From Thalassobaculum litoreum DSM 18839 (lineage in GTDB: Bacteria; Pseudomonadota; Alphaproteobacteria; Thalassobaculales; Thalassobaculaceae), in the NCBI RefSeq assembly GCF_900102465.1, contig NZ_FNBW01000005.1, positions 1 through 64,000 of the forward strand: a DNA stretch of 64,000 bases. The letters run 5' to 3'. How positions within the stretch are numbered: the first letter of the stretch is position 1; every line of letters begins with the position of its first letter. The notes beneath the pieces were generated by a model. It was not told the DNA's origin. It ran no database searches and worked only from the letters and a program-made list of their open reading frames with translations. Both the position numbers and the translations under genes were made by a program. This document shows, in pieces, positions 7,943-15,562 of this stretch.

Positions 7943-8344
7943 ATGACCCAATACAAGCCGCCCTCCGATGCGAAGAACTTCCTGCCGCGCCTGGATACCA
8001 GCGGCAGCGGCCCGCCGTCTGTCAGCGTCGATCTGGAGGAGTTCGCGCACTTCCTGGATGACACCGGATGGAGTGACGACCAGAAGGCCGACTATCTCCA
8101 GACCCTCTGGGGTGTGATGGTCGAGTTCGCGATGCTGGGCTTCGGGTTCCATCCGGTCCAGCAGGCCGGGAACGCCCGCAACGCCGGGAGCGGGAATCGA
8201 GATGCCTGTGGAAAACTCCCGGAAAGTGCGGCTCCGCGCCCCGATACGGGCGCGGATGCGGTAAAATATGAACAGTCCGAATTGAACAAACCATTTGAGA
8301 AGGCCGCCGCGCATCGCGCGGTGGCGGGAAGGATTCTAAAATGA
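7943..8344 (+). CDS. Small protein co-expressed with the serine integrase
   Basis: The 133-residue product contains a conserved-looking core VDLEEFAHFLDDTGWSDDQKADYLQTLWGVMVEFAMLGFG cut here at several points (residues about 28-68) and a low-complexity C-terminus. Proteins with a FLddtgWSdeqk core are, from memory, commonly found directly upstream of large recombinases on alphaproteobacterial elements; the function is not established. AGGAG precedes the ATG, and the stop overlaps the integrase start (ATGA), so the two are translated together. Likely an accessory factor such as a directionality factor, which is inference. Confidence 0.7.
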   Translation: MTQYKPPSDAKNFLPRLDTSGSGPPSVSVDLEEFAHFLDDTGWSDDQKADYLQTLWGVMVEFAMLGFGFHPVQQAGNARNAGSGNRDACGKLPESAAPRPDTGADAVKYEQSELNKPFEKAAAHRAVAGRILK

Positions 8345-9921
8345 CACTGCCTTTGCCAAACCCCGAGCCCGATGGCCGGAAGGCCCTGATCTATTGCCGT
8401 GTGTCCAGCAAACGGCAAAGCCTTGAAGGCTCTGGCCTGGATAGTCAGGAGCATCGTTGCCGCCAATATGCCGCCGCCAAGGGCTACACCGTCGAGGCGG
8501 TGTTTCCCGATGACGTGTCGGGCGGCGGGGATTTCATAAACCGCCCCGGCATGGTGGCGCTGCTGGCCTATATGGACGCCAAGCCGAACGAACAATTCGT
8601 CGTCATCTTCGACGATCTGAAGCGCTATGCCCGCGACACGGAATTCCACTTGCGTCTGCGCCGGATCATGGCGGAGCGGGGCGCGACCCGCGAATGCCTG
8701 AACTTCAATTTTGAGGACAGCCCGGAAGGGCGTTTCTTCGAGACCATCGCCGCCGCGCAAGGCGAGCTGGAGCGGGAACAGAACGGGCGGCAAGTCACTC
8801 AGAAAATGCGCGCCCGCGTCGAGAACGGGTTCTGGTGCTTTGGCAAGATCATCGGCTACCGCTACGACAAACACTCAAGCGGCGGGAAGGTCATGGTCCC
8901 TGAAGAGCCGCAGGCGTCCGTGATACGGGAAGCCTTCGAAGGGCTGGCGTCTGGCCGGTTCCAGTCAGCGGCGGAAGTGACCCGCTTCTTCGACACCTAT
9001 CAGGAGTTCCGTACCAAGCAGCTGGGCCGCGCCAACTGGCAGCGGACCTTCAATCTGCTGCGTAATCCGCTCTATGCCGGGCTCATTCACGCGCCGCGTC
9101 TCGGCATTCACATGAAGCGCGGACAGCATGAATCGCTCGTCAGCGTCGCGATCTGGCAAAAGGCGCAGGACCGGCTGGATGGCCGCGCGCTTACCCCGGC
9201 CCGCGAGGATATCCGCGACGATTTCGTGCTGCGCGGCTTCGTGTGTTGCGATGCTTGCGGCCATCCGATGACTGCCGCTTGGTCGAAAGGCCGTAGCGCG
9301 CTTTACGGCTACTACAAATGCTTCAAGAAAGGCTGCGACCTGTGGGGAAAGTCGATCCGCAAGGAGCAGATCGAAGATGACTTCGACAAGCTCCTGAAGG
9401 CGATGAAGCCCGGACCGGCTTTAGTCGATCTCTTCAAGGCCATGTTCGCTAAGGCCTGGGATCAGCAAGGGCAGGCTGCCGGTCAACGCGCAGCGGACGC
9501 CAAGCGGTCTCTGCGTGCGATTGAGGACAAAACGGCCAAGCTCGTCGAGCGGATCATGCAGACCGATCAACCGGCAATCATCGCGGCCTACGAGCGCGAG
9601 GTCGAAAAGCTGGAGCTTCAGAAGGCGGGGCTTGCCGAAATGGCCGCTCAAAAGGGCCGTCCCGTCGTCAGCTTCGACGAAGGATTTCGAACCGCCCTGG
9701 CGTTCCTCTCAAACCCTTGGAAACTCTGGGCTTCCGAGCGGGCAGACTACCGCCGCCTCGTGCTCCGCATGGCGTTTTTGGAGCCTGTCCGATACTGCCG
9801 AAAAGAGGGGTTTCGAACCGCCGCTATCGCAGAGCCACTGCGGGTTTTAGGGATGATTGCGGGGGGTAAGTCTAGAATGGTGGGCGCGGCTGGGATTGAA
9901 CCAGCGACCCCTGCCGTGTGA
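8341..9921 (+). CDS. Large serine integrase, reading into the tRNA gene
   Basis: The 526-residue protein has the N-terminal catalytic domain (ALIYCRVSS, Ser22; later VIFDDLKRYARD and LEREQNGRQVTQKM), a recombinase domain (about 170-270, with GYRYDK and NLLRNPLYAGLIH), a zinc ribbon (CCDACGHPM ... YKCFKKGCDLWGKSI, about 302-345) and a coiled coil near 390-440. It catalyses integration and excision of the element. GGAAGGA lies before the ATG. The last 15 or so residues (GAAGIEPATPAV) are encoded by the antisense of the tRNA-Val, so the C-terminus of the integrated form differs from that of the excised circle. Expression is probably under the LexA box at 7861. Confidence 0.93.
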   Translation: MTLPLPNPEPDGRKALIYCRVSSKRQSLEGSGLDSQEHRCRQYAAAKGYTVEAVFPDDVSGGGDFINRPGMVALLAYMDAKPNEQFVVIFDDLKRYARDTEFHLRLRRIMAERGATRECLNFNFEDSPEGRFFETIAAAQGELEREQNGRQVTQKMRARVENGFWCFGKIIGYRYDKHSSGGKVMVPEEPQASVIREAFEGLASGRFQSAAEVTRFFDTYQEFRTKQLGRANWQRTFNLLRNPLYAGLIHAPRLGIHMKRGQHESLVSVAIWQKAQDRLDGRALTPAREDIRDDFVLRGFVCCDACGHPMTAAWSKGRSALYGYYKCFKKGCDLWGKSIRKEQIEDDFDKLLKAMKPGPALVDLFKAMFAKAWDQQGQAAGQRAADAKRSLRAIEDKTAKLVERIMQTDQPAIIAAYEREVEKLELQKAGLAEMAAQKGRPVVSFDEGFRTALAFLSNPWKLWASERADYRRLVLRMAFLEPVRYCRKEGFRTAAIAEPLRVLGMIAGGKSRMVGAAGIEPATPAV

Positions 9922-9952
9922 AGGCAGTGCTCTCCCGCTGAGCTACGCGCCC
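9861..9952. other. Probable attachment-site region of the element
   Basis: The integrase frame crosses from element DNA into the tRNA 3' half, so the recombination crossover should lie at or near the tRNA 3' end. The exact core cannot be read without the other junction. Large serine integrases use a very short identical core, so no long repeat is expected. Confidence 0.5.
9878..9952 (-). tRNA. tRNA-Val (anticodon CAC)
   Basis: Read on the minus strand the 75-base gene starts GGGCGCG and ends CGCGCCC-A-CCA, so all seven acceptor pairs form and CCA is encoded. The anticodon arm is CTGCC-TTCACAC-GGCAG, giving anticodon CAC; the T arm is GCTGG-TTCAATC-CCAGC. The 3' end of the tRNA faces the integrase, as expected for an attachment site. 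Confidence 0.96.
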
Positions 9953-10053
9953 GGTCCGTGTCGGGACGCCGGTATCTACGGGGAGCGGCCGGGCTTGTCA
10001 ATCACTCAACGCCCCATCTGGCGCAATCTGCAGTCCGACATCGCCGGCGACCC

Positions 10054-10737
10054 TCACAGCCCGAGCAGACCGGGCAAGTCGGTCAGGCTGTCGATGCGGG
10101 CGTCGGCCTCGATTTCCTCCAGCGGCAGGCGGGCATAGCCGTAGCTGACCAGAACCGCGCCGGTCCCGGCGCCATGGGCCACGGCCATGTCGTGCTCGTT
10201 GTCGCCGACCATGACCGCTGCCTCGGATGACGTCCCCAGTAGCGCCAGCGTGTCCAGCAGATGGCGCGGATCGGGCTTGCGATGGGCGAAGCGGTCGCCG
10301 CCGGCCACCGCGTCCACATAGGGCGCGAAGCCGAGCGCCTCCAGCACCAGTTCGGCCGGGCGCTGCGGCTTGTTGGTGCAGACCGCCACGGCGATACCCC
10401 CCGCCTTGAGCGCCGCGACGGTGTCGACCGCGCCCGCATAGGCGCGGGTGTGGCCAGCCACGTCGCTCTGGTACTCGGCGATGAAGCGGGCGACAAGGGC
10501 GTCGAGACCCTGGCTCCCGCCCGAGCCGTCCGCCGGCGTGCCGGTGGCTGCCCAGGCCCGGTCGACGAAGACCCGGCTGCCGTCGCCGATGAAGCGCCGG
10601 ACCTCGTGCGGTGTCAGCGGCCGGCGCCCTTCGCTGGCGAGCAGGCGGTTGGCGGCGGCGCCGAGATCGTCGGCACTGTCGATCAGGGTACCGTCGAGAT
10701 CGAAGACGACCGCGGCGGCTTTCGTCGGGAGGGGCAT
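10054..10737 (-). CDS. gph: Phosphoglycolate phosphatase
   Basis: The 227-residue HAD-superfamily enzyme has motif I FDLDGTLIDSADDLG near the N-terminus, a cap domain typical of Gph, motif II in VCTNKP, the Lys in AHRKPDP and motif IV VGDNEHDM. It hydrolyses 2-phosphoglycolate formed during DNA repair or by oxygenase side reactions. The start at 10737 gives the family-typical N-terminus MPLPTKAAAVVFDLDGT. It is divergent from glmU across a 224-base spacer that contains tandem repeats. A related HAD phosphatase remains possible but the length and motif spacing fit Gph. Confidence 0.85.
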   Translation of the reverse strand: MPLPTKAAAVVFDLDGTLIDSADDLGAAANRLLASEGRRPLTPHEVRRFIGDGSRVFVDRAWAATGTPADGSGGSQGLDALVARFIAEYQSDVAGHTRAYAGAVDTVAALKAGGIAVAVCTNKPQRPAELVLEALGFAPYVDAVAGGDRFAHRKPDPRHLLDTLALLGTSSEAAVMVGDNEHDMAVAHGAGTGAVLVSYGYARLPLEEIEADARIDSLTDLPGLLGL

Positions 10738-10872
10738 GGGGACCGTCGATGGAATGTATCTGAAAGGCTTGAGGTTGTTACACTCCGTTGCAAAACGTGT
10801 GTTCGTCAATGGTCCCGGCCGATGGCATTTATAGCCCGCCGACATTCCGCGCCCGACCGTGTCGCCGGAGTC

Positions 10873-10936
10873 GGGCCGGACTGGGAGCGAGCCAGACTGG
10901 AACCGGGCCGGATTGGGGCCGGGCCAGACCGGAACA
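10873..10936 (+). repeat. Four imperfect 16-bp tandem repeats in the gph-glmU spacer
   Basis: Four head-to-tail units read GGGCCGGACTGGGAGC (10873), GAGCCAGACTGGAACC (10889), GGGCCGGATTGGGGCC (10905) and GGGCCAGACCGGAACA (10921); a partial fifth unit (GAGCAAGATAAGGA) carries the glmU ribosome binding site. The array ends 26 bases before the glmU ATG, so it should be in the glmU leader or core promoter. Confidence 0.85.
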
Positions 10937-10961
10937 GAGCAAGATAAGGAGCCTGCCGCCG

Positions 10962-12323
10962 ATGAGCGAACGAGTCGCCGCCGTCATCCTGTCCGCCGGC
11001 ATGGGGACGCGCATGAAGTCGGCCCTGCCCAAGGTGCTGCACCCGGTGGCCGGTAAACCGATGATCGGCTGGGTGCTGGATGCGGTCGCCGGCAGCGGCG
11101 CCGATCCGGTGGTTGTCGTCACCGCGCCCGCCCATGACACGGTGCGCGAGGCGGTCAGCGGTCGGGCCGCGGTGGCGGTGCAGGACCCGCCGCTCGGTAC
11201 CGGCCACGCGGTGCTGGCCTCCGCCGAGGCGCTGGAGACGTGGTGCCGCGGCGGCGGTACGGTTCTCGTCTGCTTCGGCGACACGCCGATGATCACCCCG
11301 CAGACCCTGTCCCGTCTGGTGGCGGCCAGACAGGCGGCGGACGATCCCGCCGTCGTCGTCCTGGGGTTCGAGCCGGAGGATCCTGGCCAGTACGGCCGTC
11401 TCGTGCTGGGGCCGGACATGGTCCTGGAGCGGATCATCGAGGCCCGCGACGCCACGCCCGAGGTGCTGTCGATCAGGCTGTGCAACGGCGGGGTGATGGC
11501 GATCGACGCGTCGATCCTGTTCGACATGCTGCGGCGGATCGGCAACGACAACGCCAAGGGCGAATTCTACCTGACGGATCTAGTGGGGATCGCCCATCGC
11601 GACGGCCGGCGCTGCCATGTGGTGACCTGCGATCCGCTGGAGACCCAGGGGGTGGATTCCCGGGCCGGCCTCGCCCGGGCGGAAGCGGCGATGCAGGACC
11701 GGCTGCGCGCGGCGGCCCTGGAGGGCGGGGTGACGATGACCGCGCCGGAAACGGTGTTCCTGACCCATGACACGCGCCTCGCCCAGGACGTGACGGTCGG
11801 CCCGCACGTGGTGTTCGGCCCCAAGGTCGCGGTCGAGGAGGGAGCGGAGATCCGCGCCTTCAGCCATCTGGAGGGCGCGCATGTCGGACCCGGCGCGCTG
11901 GTCGGACCCTATGCCCGCCTGCGTCCTGGCGCCCGGATCGGCGCGCAGGCCCATATCGGCAATTTCGTGGAAGTGAAGAACGCCGAGATCGAGGCCGGCG
12001 CCAAGGCCAACCACCTGAGCTATATCGGCGACGCCCGGATCGGCAGCGGCGCCAATATCGGGGCCGGGACCATCACCTGCAACTACGACGGCACCAACAA
12101 GCACCACACCGATATCGGCGCGCGGTCCTTCATCGGCTCGAACACAGCCCTGGTGGCGCCGGTCAAGGTCGGCGACGGCGCGATCATCGGCGCGGGCTCG
12201 ACCGTGACCCGGGACGTGGCCGGCGACGACCTGGTGGTGGTGCGCGGCGAGACCAAGACCATTCCCGGCGGGGGCGAGCGCCTGCGCCAGCGCAATCTTG
12301 CGAAGAAGAAGACGAAAGGCTGA
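10962..12323 (+). CDS. glmU: Bifunctional N-acetylglucosamine-1-phosphate uridyltransferase / glucosamine-1-phosphate acetyltransferase
   Basis: The 453-residue enzyme has the nucleotidyltransferase signature LSAGMGTRMKS..PKVLHPVAGKP (residues 10-33) and, from about residue 250, a left-handed beta-helix of hexapeptide repeats (IGAQAHIGNFVEVKNAEI, GAGTITCNYDGTNKH) that carries the acetyltransferase site. It makes UDP-GlcNAc for peptidoglycan and lipopolysaccharide. ATG 10962 is chosen because AAGGAG lies ten bases upstream and the family begins MSERVAAVILSAG. It is followed three bases later by glmS, so the hexosamine pathway is expressed as one operon. Confidence 0.97.
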   Translation: MSERVAAVILSAGMGTRMKSALPKVLHPVAGKPMIGWVLDAVAGSGADPVVVVTAPAHDTVREAVSGRAAVAVQDPPLGTGHAVLASAEALETWCRGGGTVLVCFGDTPMITPQTLSRLVAARQAADDPAVVVLGFEPEDPGQYGRLVLGPDMVLERIIEARDATPEVLSIRLCNGGVMAIDASILFDMLRRIGNDNAKGEFYLTDLVGIAHRDGRRCHVVTCDPLETQGVDSRAGLARAEAAMQDRLRAAALEGGVTMTAPETVFLTHDTRLAQDVTVGPHVVFGPKVAVEEGAEIRAFSHLEGAHVGPGALVGPYARLRPGARIGAQAHIGNFVEVKNAEIEAGAKANHLSYIGDARIGSGANIGAGTITCNYDGTNKHHTDIGARSFIGSNTALVAPVKVGDGAIIGAGSTVTRDVAGDDLVVVRGETKTIPGGGERLRQRNLAKKKTKG

Positions 12324-12326
12324 ACC

Positions 12327-14150
12327 ATGTGCGGGATCGTAGGCGTGCTGTCGGGCCAACCGGCGGCTCCGTTGATGATGGATGCGTTGCGGCGCCTGGA
12401 ATACAGGGGCTACGACTCCGCCGGCCTTGCGACTGTGTCGGAGGGGGGGCTCACTCGGCGGCGCGCGGCGGGCAAGCTGTCGGCCCTGCAGGAGGTGCTT
12501 GAGCGCGAGCCGCTGAAGGGAGTGTCCGGGATCGGCCACACCCGCTGGGCGACCCACGGTCCGCCCACCCTGGAGAACGCCCACCCGCACGTGGCCGGCC
12601 GGGTCGCCGTGGTCCATAACGGCATAATCGAGAACCACGCCGCCCTGCGTGCCGAACTGTCGGCTGCCGGCTCGACCTTCGAAAGCGCCACCGACACCGA
12701 GGTGGTCGCCCATCTGCTGGAGCGCGAGCTCGCCGACGGCGCCTCCCCGCAGGAGGCCATGGCCCGGGTCATGCCCCGGCTGACCGGCGCCTTCGCCTTC
12801 GTCGTGCTGATCGCTGGCGAGGAGGACCTGCTGCTCGCCGCCCGCCGGGCCTCGCCGCTGGCGATCGGCATCGGCGACGGGGCGGCCTATGTCGGCTCCG
12901 ACGCGGTGGCGTTGGCGCCGCTGACCCGCCGCATCATCTATCTCGACGACGGCGACTGGGCGGTGCTGCGCCGGTCCGGCGTGTCCGTGTTCACCGGCGA
13001 CGGCACGCCCGTCCAGCGCCCGGAGCACGTCTCCACCGTCTCCGCCGCGATGATCGGCAAGGGCAACTTCCGCCACTTCATGGAGAAGGAGATCTACGAC
13101 CAGCCGGAGGCCATCGCCCATACCCTGCACACGGTGATCGACCCCGGCACCGGGGTCGCGACCCTGCCGTATCCGCTGGAAGACGCGGAGTCGGTGTCGA
13201 AGATCACCATCCTGGCGGCGGGCACCAGCTTCTATTCAGGGCTGACCGCGCGCTACTGGCTGGAGAGCATCGGCGGCGTGGCCTGCGAGGTCGATCTCGC
13301 CTCCGAGTTCCGCGACCGCAAGGCGGTGCTGCCGAAGGGCGGGGTGGTCATCGCCGTCTCCCAGTCGGGCGAGAGCCTGGACACGCTGATGGCGCTGCGC
13401 CACGGCAAGAGCCTGGGGCAGAAAGTGCTGGCCCTGGTCAACGTGCCGGAGAGCACCATCGCCCGGGAGTCCGACGGCGTGCTGCTGACCCGCGCCGGGC
13501 CGGAATTCGGCGTCGCCTCGACCAAGGCCTTTACCGCCCAGCTCACCGCCTTCCTCGGCCTCGCCATCGCGCTCGGCCAGGCGCGCGGCCATATCGACAA
13601 GGATGAGGTGCTGCGCCTTGTCACCGCCCTGGAGGGCGTGCCGGGCCGTGTCGCCGAGGCGCTGAAGGACACCAGCGCCTATCACGCCATCGCCCATGAG
13701 CTGTCGCGGGCCAAGGACGTGCTCTATCTCGGGCGCGGCCTGTCCTATCCGATCGCCCTGGAAGGCGCGTTGAAGCTCAAGGAGATCACCTACGTGCACG
13801 CCGAGGGCTATGCCGCCGGCGAGATGAAGCACGGCCCGATCGCCCTGATCGACGAGCATGTCCCGGTGGTCATCGTCGCCCCCAGCGACGGCTGGTTCGA
13901 CAAGACCGCCTCCAACATGGCCGAGGTGCGGGCGCGCGGCGGCCGGGTGATTCTGCTGACCGATGCCCATGGCGCGAAGGAACTCGGCGGGTCGGCGGAC
14001 CATCTGGTCGTGCTGCCCGACGTGGCGCCGGAGGTGGCGCCGATCCTATACTCGATCCCGGTGCAGCTCCTGGCCTATCTGGCGGCGGTGGAGAAGGGAA
14101 CCGACGCCGACCAGCCCCGCAACCTGGCGAAGAGCGTGACGGTCGAGTGA
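12327..14150 (+). CDS. glmS: Glutamine--fructose-6-phosphate aminotransferase (isomerizing)
   Basis: The 607-residue enzyme begins MCGIVGVLSG, exposing the catalytic Cys after Met removal, and has the class II amidotransferase domain (GIGHTRWATHGPPTLENAHPH), then two SIS domains (around 285-420 and 455-590, including SQSGES and the C-terminal DQPRNLAKSVTVE). It converts fructose-6-phosphate and glutamine to glucosamine-6-phosphate in the cytosol, two steps before GlmU. It starts three bases after the glmU stop, and its own stop overlaps the GTG start of the next hydrolase. There is no sign of a glmS ribozyme upstream. Confidence 0.98.
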   Translation: MCGIVGVLSGQPAAPLMMDALRRLEYRGYDSAGLATVSEGGLTRRRAAGKLSALQEVLEREPLKGVSGIGHTRWATHGPPTLENAHPHVAGRVAVVHNGIIENHAALRAELSAAGSTFESATDTEVVAHLLERELADGASPQEAMARVMPRLTGAFAFVVLIAGEEDLLLAARRASPLAIGIGDGAAYVGSDAVALAPLTRRIIYLDDGDWAVLRRSGVSVFTGDGTPVQRPEHVSTVSAAMIGKGNFRHFMEKEIYDQPEAIAHTLHTVIDPGTGVATLPYPLEDAESVSKITILAAGTSFYSGLTARYWLESIGGVACEVDLASEFRDRKAVLPKGGVVIAVSQSGESLDTLMALRHGKSLGQKVLALVNVPESTIARESDGVLLTRAGPEFGVASTKAFTAQLTAFLGLAIALGQARGHIDKDEVLRLVTALEGVPGRVAEALKDTSAYHAIAHELSRAKDVLYLGRGLSYPIALEGALKLKEITYVHAEGYAAGEMKHGPIALIDEHVPVVIVAPSDGWFDKTASNMAEVRARGGRVILLTDAHGAKELGGSADHLVVLPDVAPEVAPILYSIPVQLLAYLAAVEKGTDADQPRNLAKSVTVE

Positions 14151-15004
14151 CCCAGCCGGACGCAGAGGCGCTGTTCGAGCGCTGGTGCACCCCGGGCGCG
14201 CCGGACACCCGGCCGGGGGATACGGCACTCGGCGATAAGGCCACCCGCGGCTCGCTGGTCATCTCCGGCGTGCAGGACGGAATGGTCGACGATATCCGCA
14301 CCTATCTCTGGGAGCCGGCCGAACCTGCGGCCGGCAACCCCTGCGTGGTGCTTGTCCATGGCTGGGGCTCGCGCTCGACCCATTTCGCAGCAATCATCCG
14401 CGCCCTGACCCAGGCCGGGGTCCGCTGTGCCGCCTTCGACGCGCCCGGCCATGGGGAGAGCGGCGGAACGACGGCAAGCCTGCCACGCATCGCCACCGGG
14501 CTCCGTCTGCTCTGCGCCGACCTGGCCCAGGCGGGGACACCCGTGACGGCGGTGGTCGGCTATTCCTTCGGTGGTCTGGCGGCTGGGCTTGCCTGCGTGC
14601 GCGATGTGATCGCAGGTAGGCCGCTGGCGGTGCCCTCGCTCGCTCTGATCTCCACGCCAGTGCATCTCGCCTCGGCGACGCGGCGCTGGCTGGAGATGGC
14701 GGGCGAGCCGCAGTCGCGCAGCGTCGATCTGATGGCCGAGCTGACCCGTCGTGGCTTCGACGGAGCGCGGTTCGACCTGCTGAAAGTGGCAAACCACCTG
14801 CCGGAGCGGCTTCTGCTGCTGCACGACCGGAGCGACGACGAGGTGCCGGCGAGCGACGCGGAGGCTCTGGCGGCCCTGCGACCGGACGCGAAACTGCTGC
14901 TGACCGAGCGGTTCGGCCATGCCCGAATGCTGCTGGCCCGCCCGGTGGTCCAGGAGATCACGGATTTCGCGCGCGCCCGGCACGACGATCTCCCGCCTTC
15001 GTGA
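14147..15004 (+). CDS. Alpha/beta hydrolase coupled to glmS
   Basis: The 285-residue protein has the oxyanion-loop VLVHGWGSRSTHF (68-80), the nucleophile elbow GYSFGG (Ser140), an Asp candidate in LLLHDRSDDEV and a C-terminal His in TERFGHARM. The fold is that of serine esterases, lipases or thioesterases; the substrate is not evident. The GTG start overlaps the glmS stop (GTGA), so it is translated as part of the glmU-glmS unit. No signal peptide is seen, so it should be cytosolic. Specificity for an amino-sugar product is only a suggestion from context. Confidence 0.8.
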   Translation: MTQPDAEALFERWCTPGAPDTRPGDTALGDKATRGSLVISGVQDGMVDDIRTYLWEPAEPAAGNPCVVLVHGWGSRSTHFAAIIRALTQAGVRCAAFDAPGHGESGGTTASLPRIATGLRLLCADLAQAGTPVTAVVGYSFGGLAAGLACVRDVIAGRPLAVPSLALISTPVHLASATRRWLEMAGEPQSRSVDLMAELTRRGFDGARFDLLKVANHLPERLLLLHDRSDDEVPASDAEALAALRPDAKLLLTERFGHARMLLARPVVQEITDFARARHDDLPPS

Positions 15005-15064
15005 CTTAATCCGACCGCACCGGCCGCCCATCTCTTGCCGAGCGTGTCAGCGACGGAGATGGAA

Positions 15065-15397
15065 ATGCTCAAGCGTCTGGTTGGTTCTTCGGCGGCGGTT
15101 CTGATGCTGACCGCGGTCTTGGCCGGTCCGGCGGAGGCCCGGCGGATCGACGAGGTTCGGGCCAAGGTTCAGGCGGTGATCGACGAGATCGGCATCGACC
15201 GGTCCCGGATCCGCGAGGTCTTCGTGGCGCCGGACGATCAGGGCGGCGAGGCGCCGGGCTCCCTGTCCTACAGCGCCTGGATCGCGTTCTCGGACTGTAC
15301 CGGCAATCTGGCGATGCATCTGTCCGGCACGACCGCCGTGCGGACGATCTACACCACTGGCGACTGCGCCGTTCCGGGGGTGTCCAAGAGCGGCTGA
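15065..15397 (+). CDS. Small exported protein of unknown function
   Basis: The product (about 110 residues) begins MLKRLVGSSAAVLMLTAVLAG and is cut after AEA, so it is likely periplasmic. The mature part is about 85 residues, with two Cys (SDCTGN, TGDCAVPG) that could form a disulfide. ATG 15065 is chosen because GGAG lies seven bases upstream; ATG 15059 is also in frame. It stands alone between the hydrolase and gabD. I do not recognise a family. Confidence 0.7.
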   Translation: MLKRLVGSSAAVLMLTAVLAGPAEARRIDEVRAKVQAVIDEIGIDRSRIREVFVAPDDQGGEAPGSLSYSAWIAFSDCTGNLAMHLSGTTAVRTIYTTGDCAVPGVSKSG

Positions 15398-15562
15398 TCG
15401 GCCGGGGGATTTCGGTCGCCGCGTGTTTCGCTCCCTTCAAATCGCGGCGGCGCTGCCTATAGTACGGACAACGCGATAAACGTCATCCGCCATAACGGCA
15501 TGGGCCTCTGGGCCCGTGCCAGCGGACCGACGCCACCAAGGCACATGAGGGAGCACACCAAA

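Larger units (their letters stand above)
1..9880. mobile_element. Right part of an integrative element inserted at tRNA-Val
   Basis: The stretch left of the tRNA-Val gene carries two serine recombinases, a conjugation-type coupling ATPase, small hydrophilic proteins of the kind found on integrative and conjugative elements, and AT-rich exported proteins, while the DNA right of the tRNA is ordinary housekeeping sequence. The large serine integrase sits at the element edge with its 3' end inside the tRNA gene, which is the usual layout of a tRNA-targeting element. No copy of the tRNA 3' end was seen elsewhere in positions 1-9,860, so the left junction should be outside the window. No relaxase or type IV secretion channel genes are visible here. 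The precise right junction is inferred, not seen. Confidence 0.75.

Noticed and set aside
12324-12326. Search for a glmS ribozyme before glmS
   Set aside because: Only three bases separate glmU from glmS, so there is no room for one.
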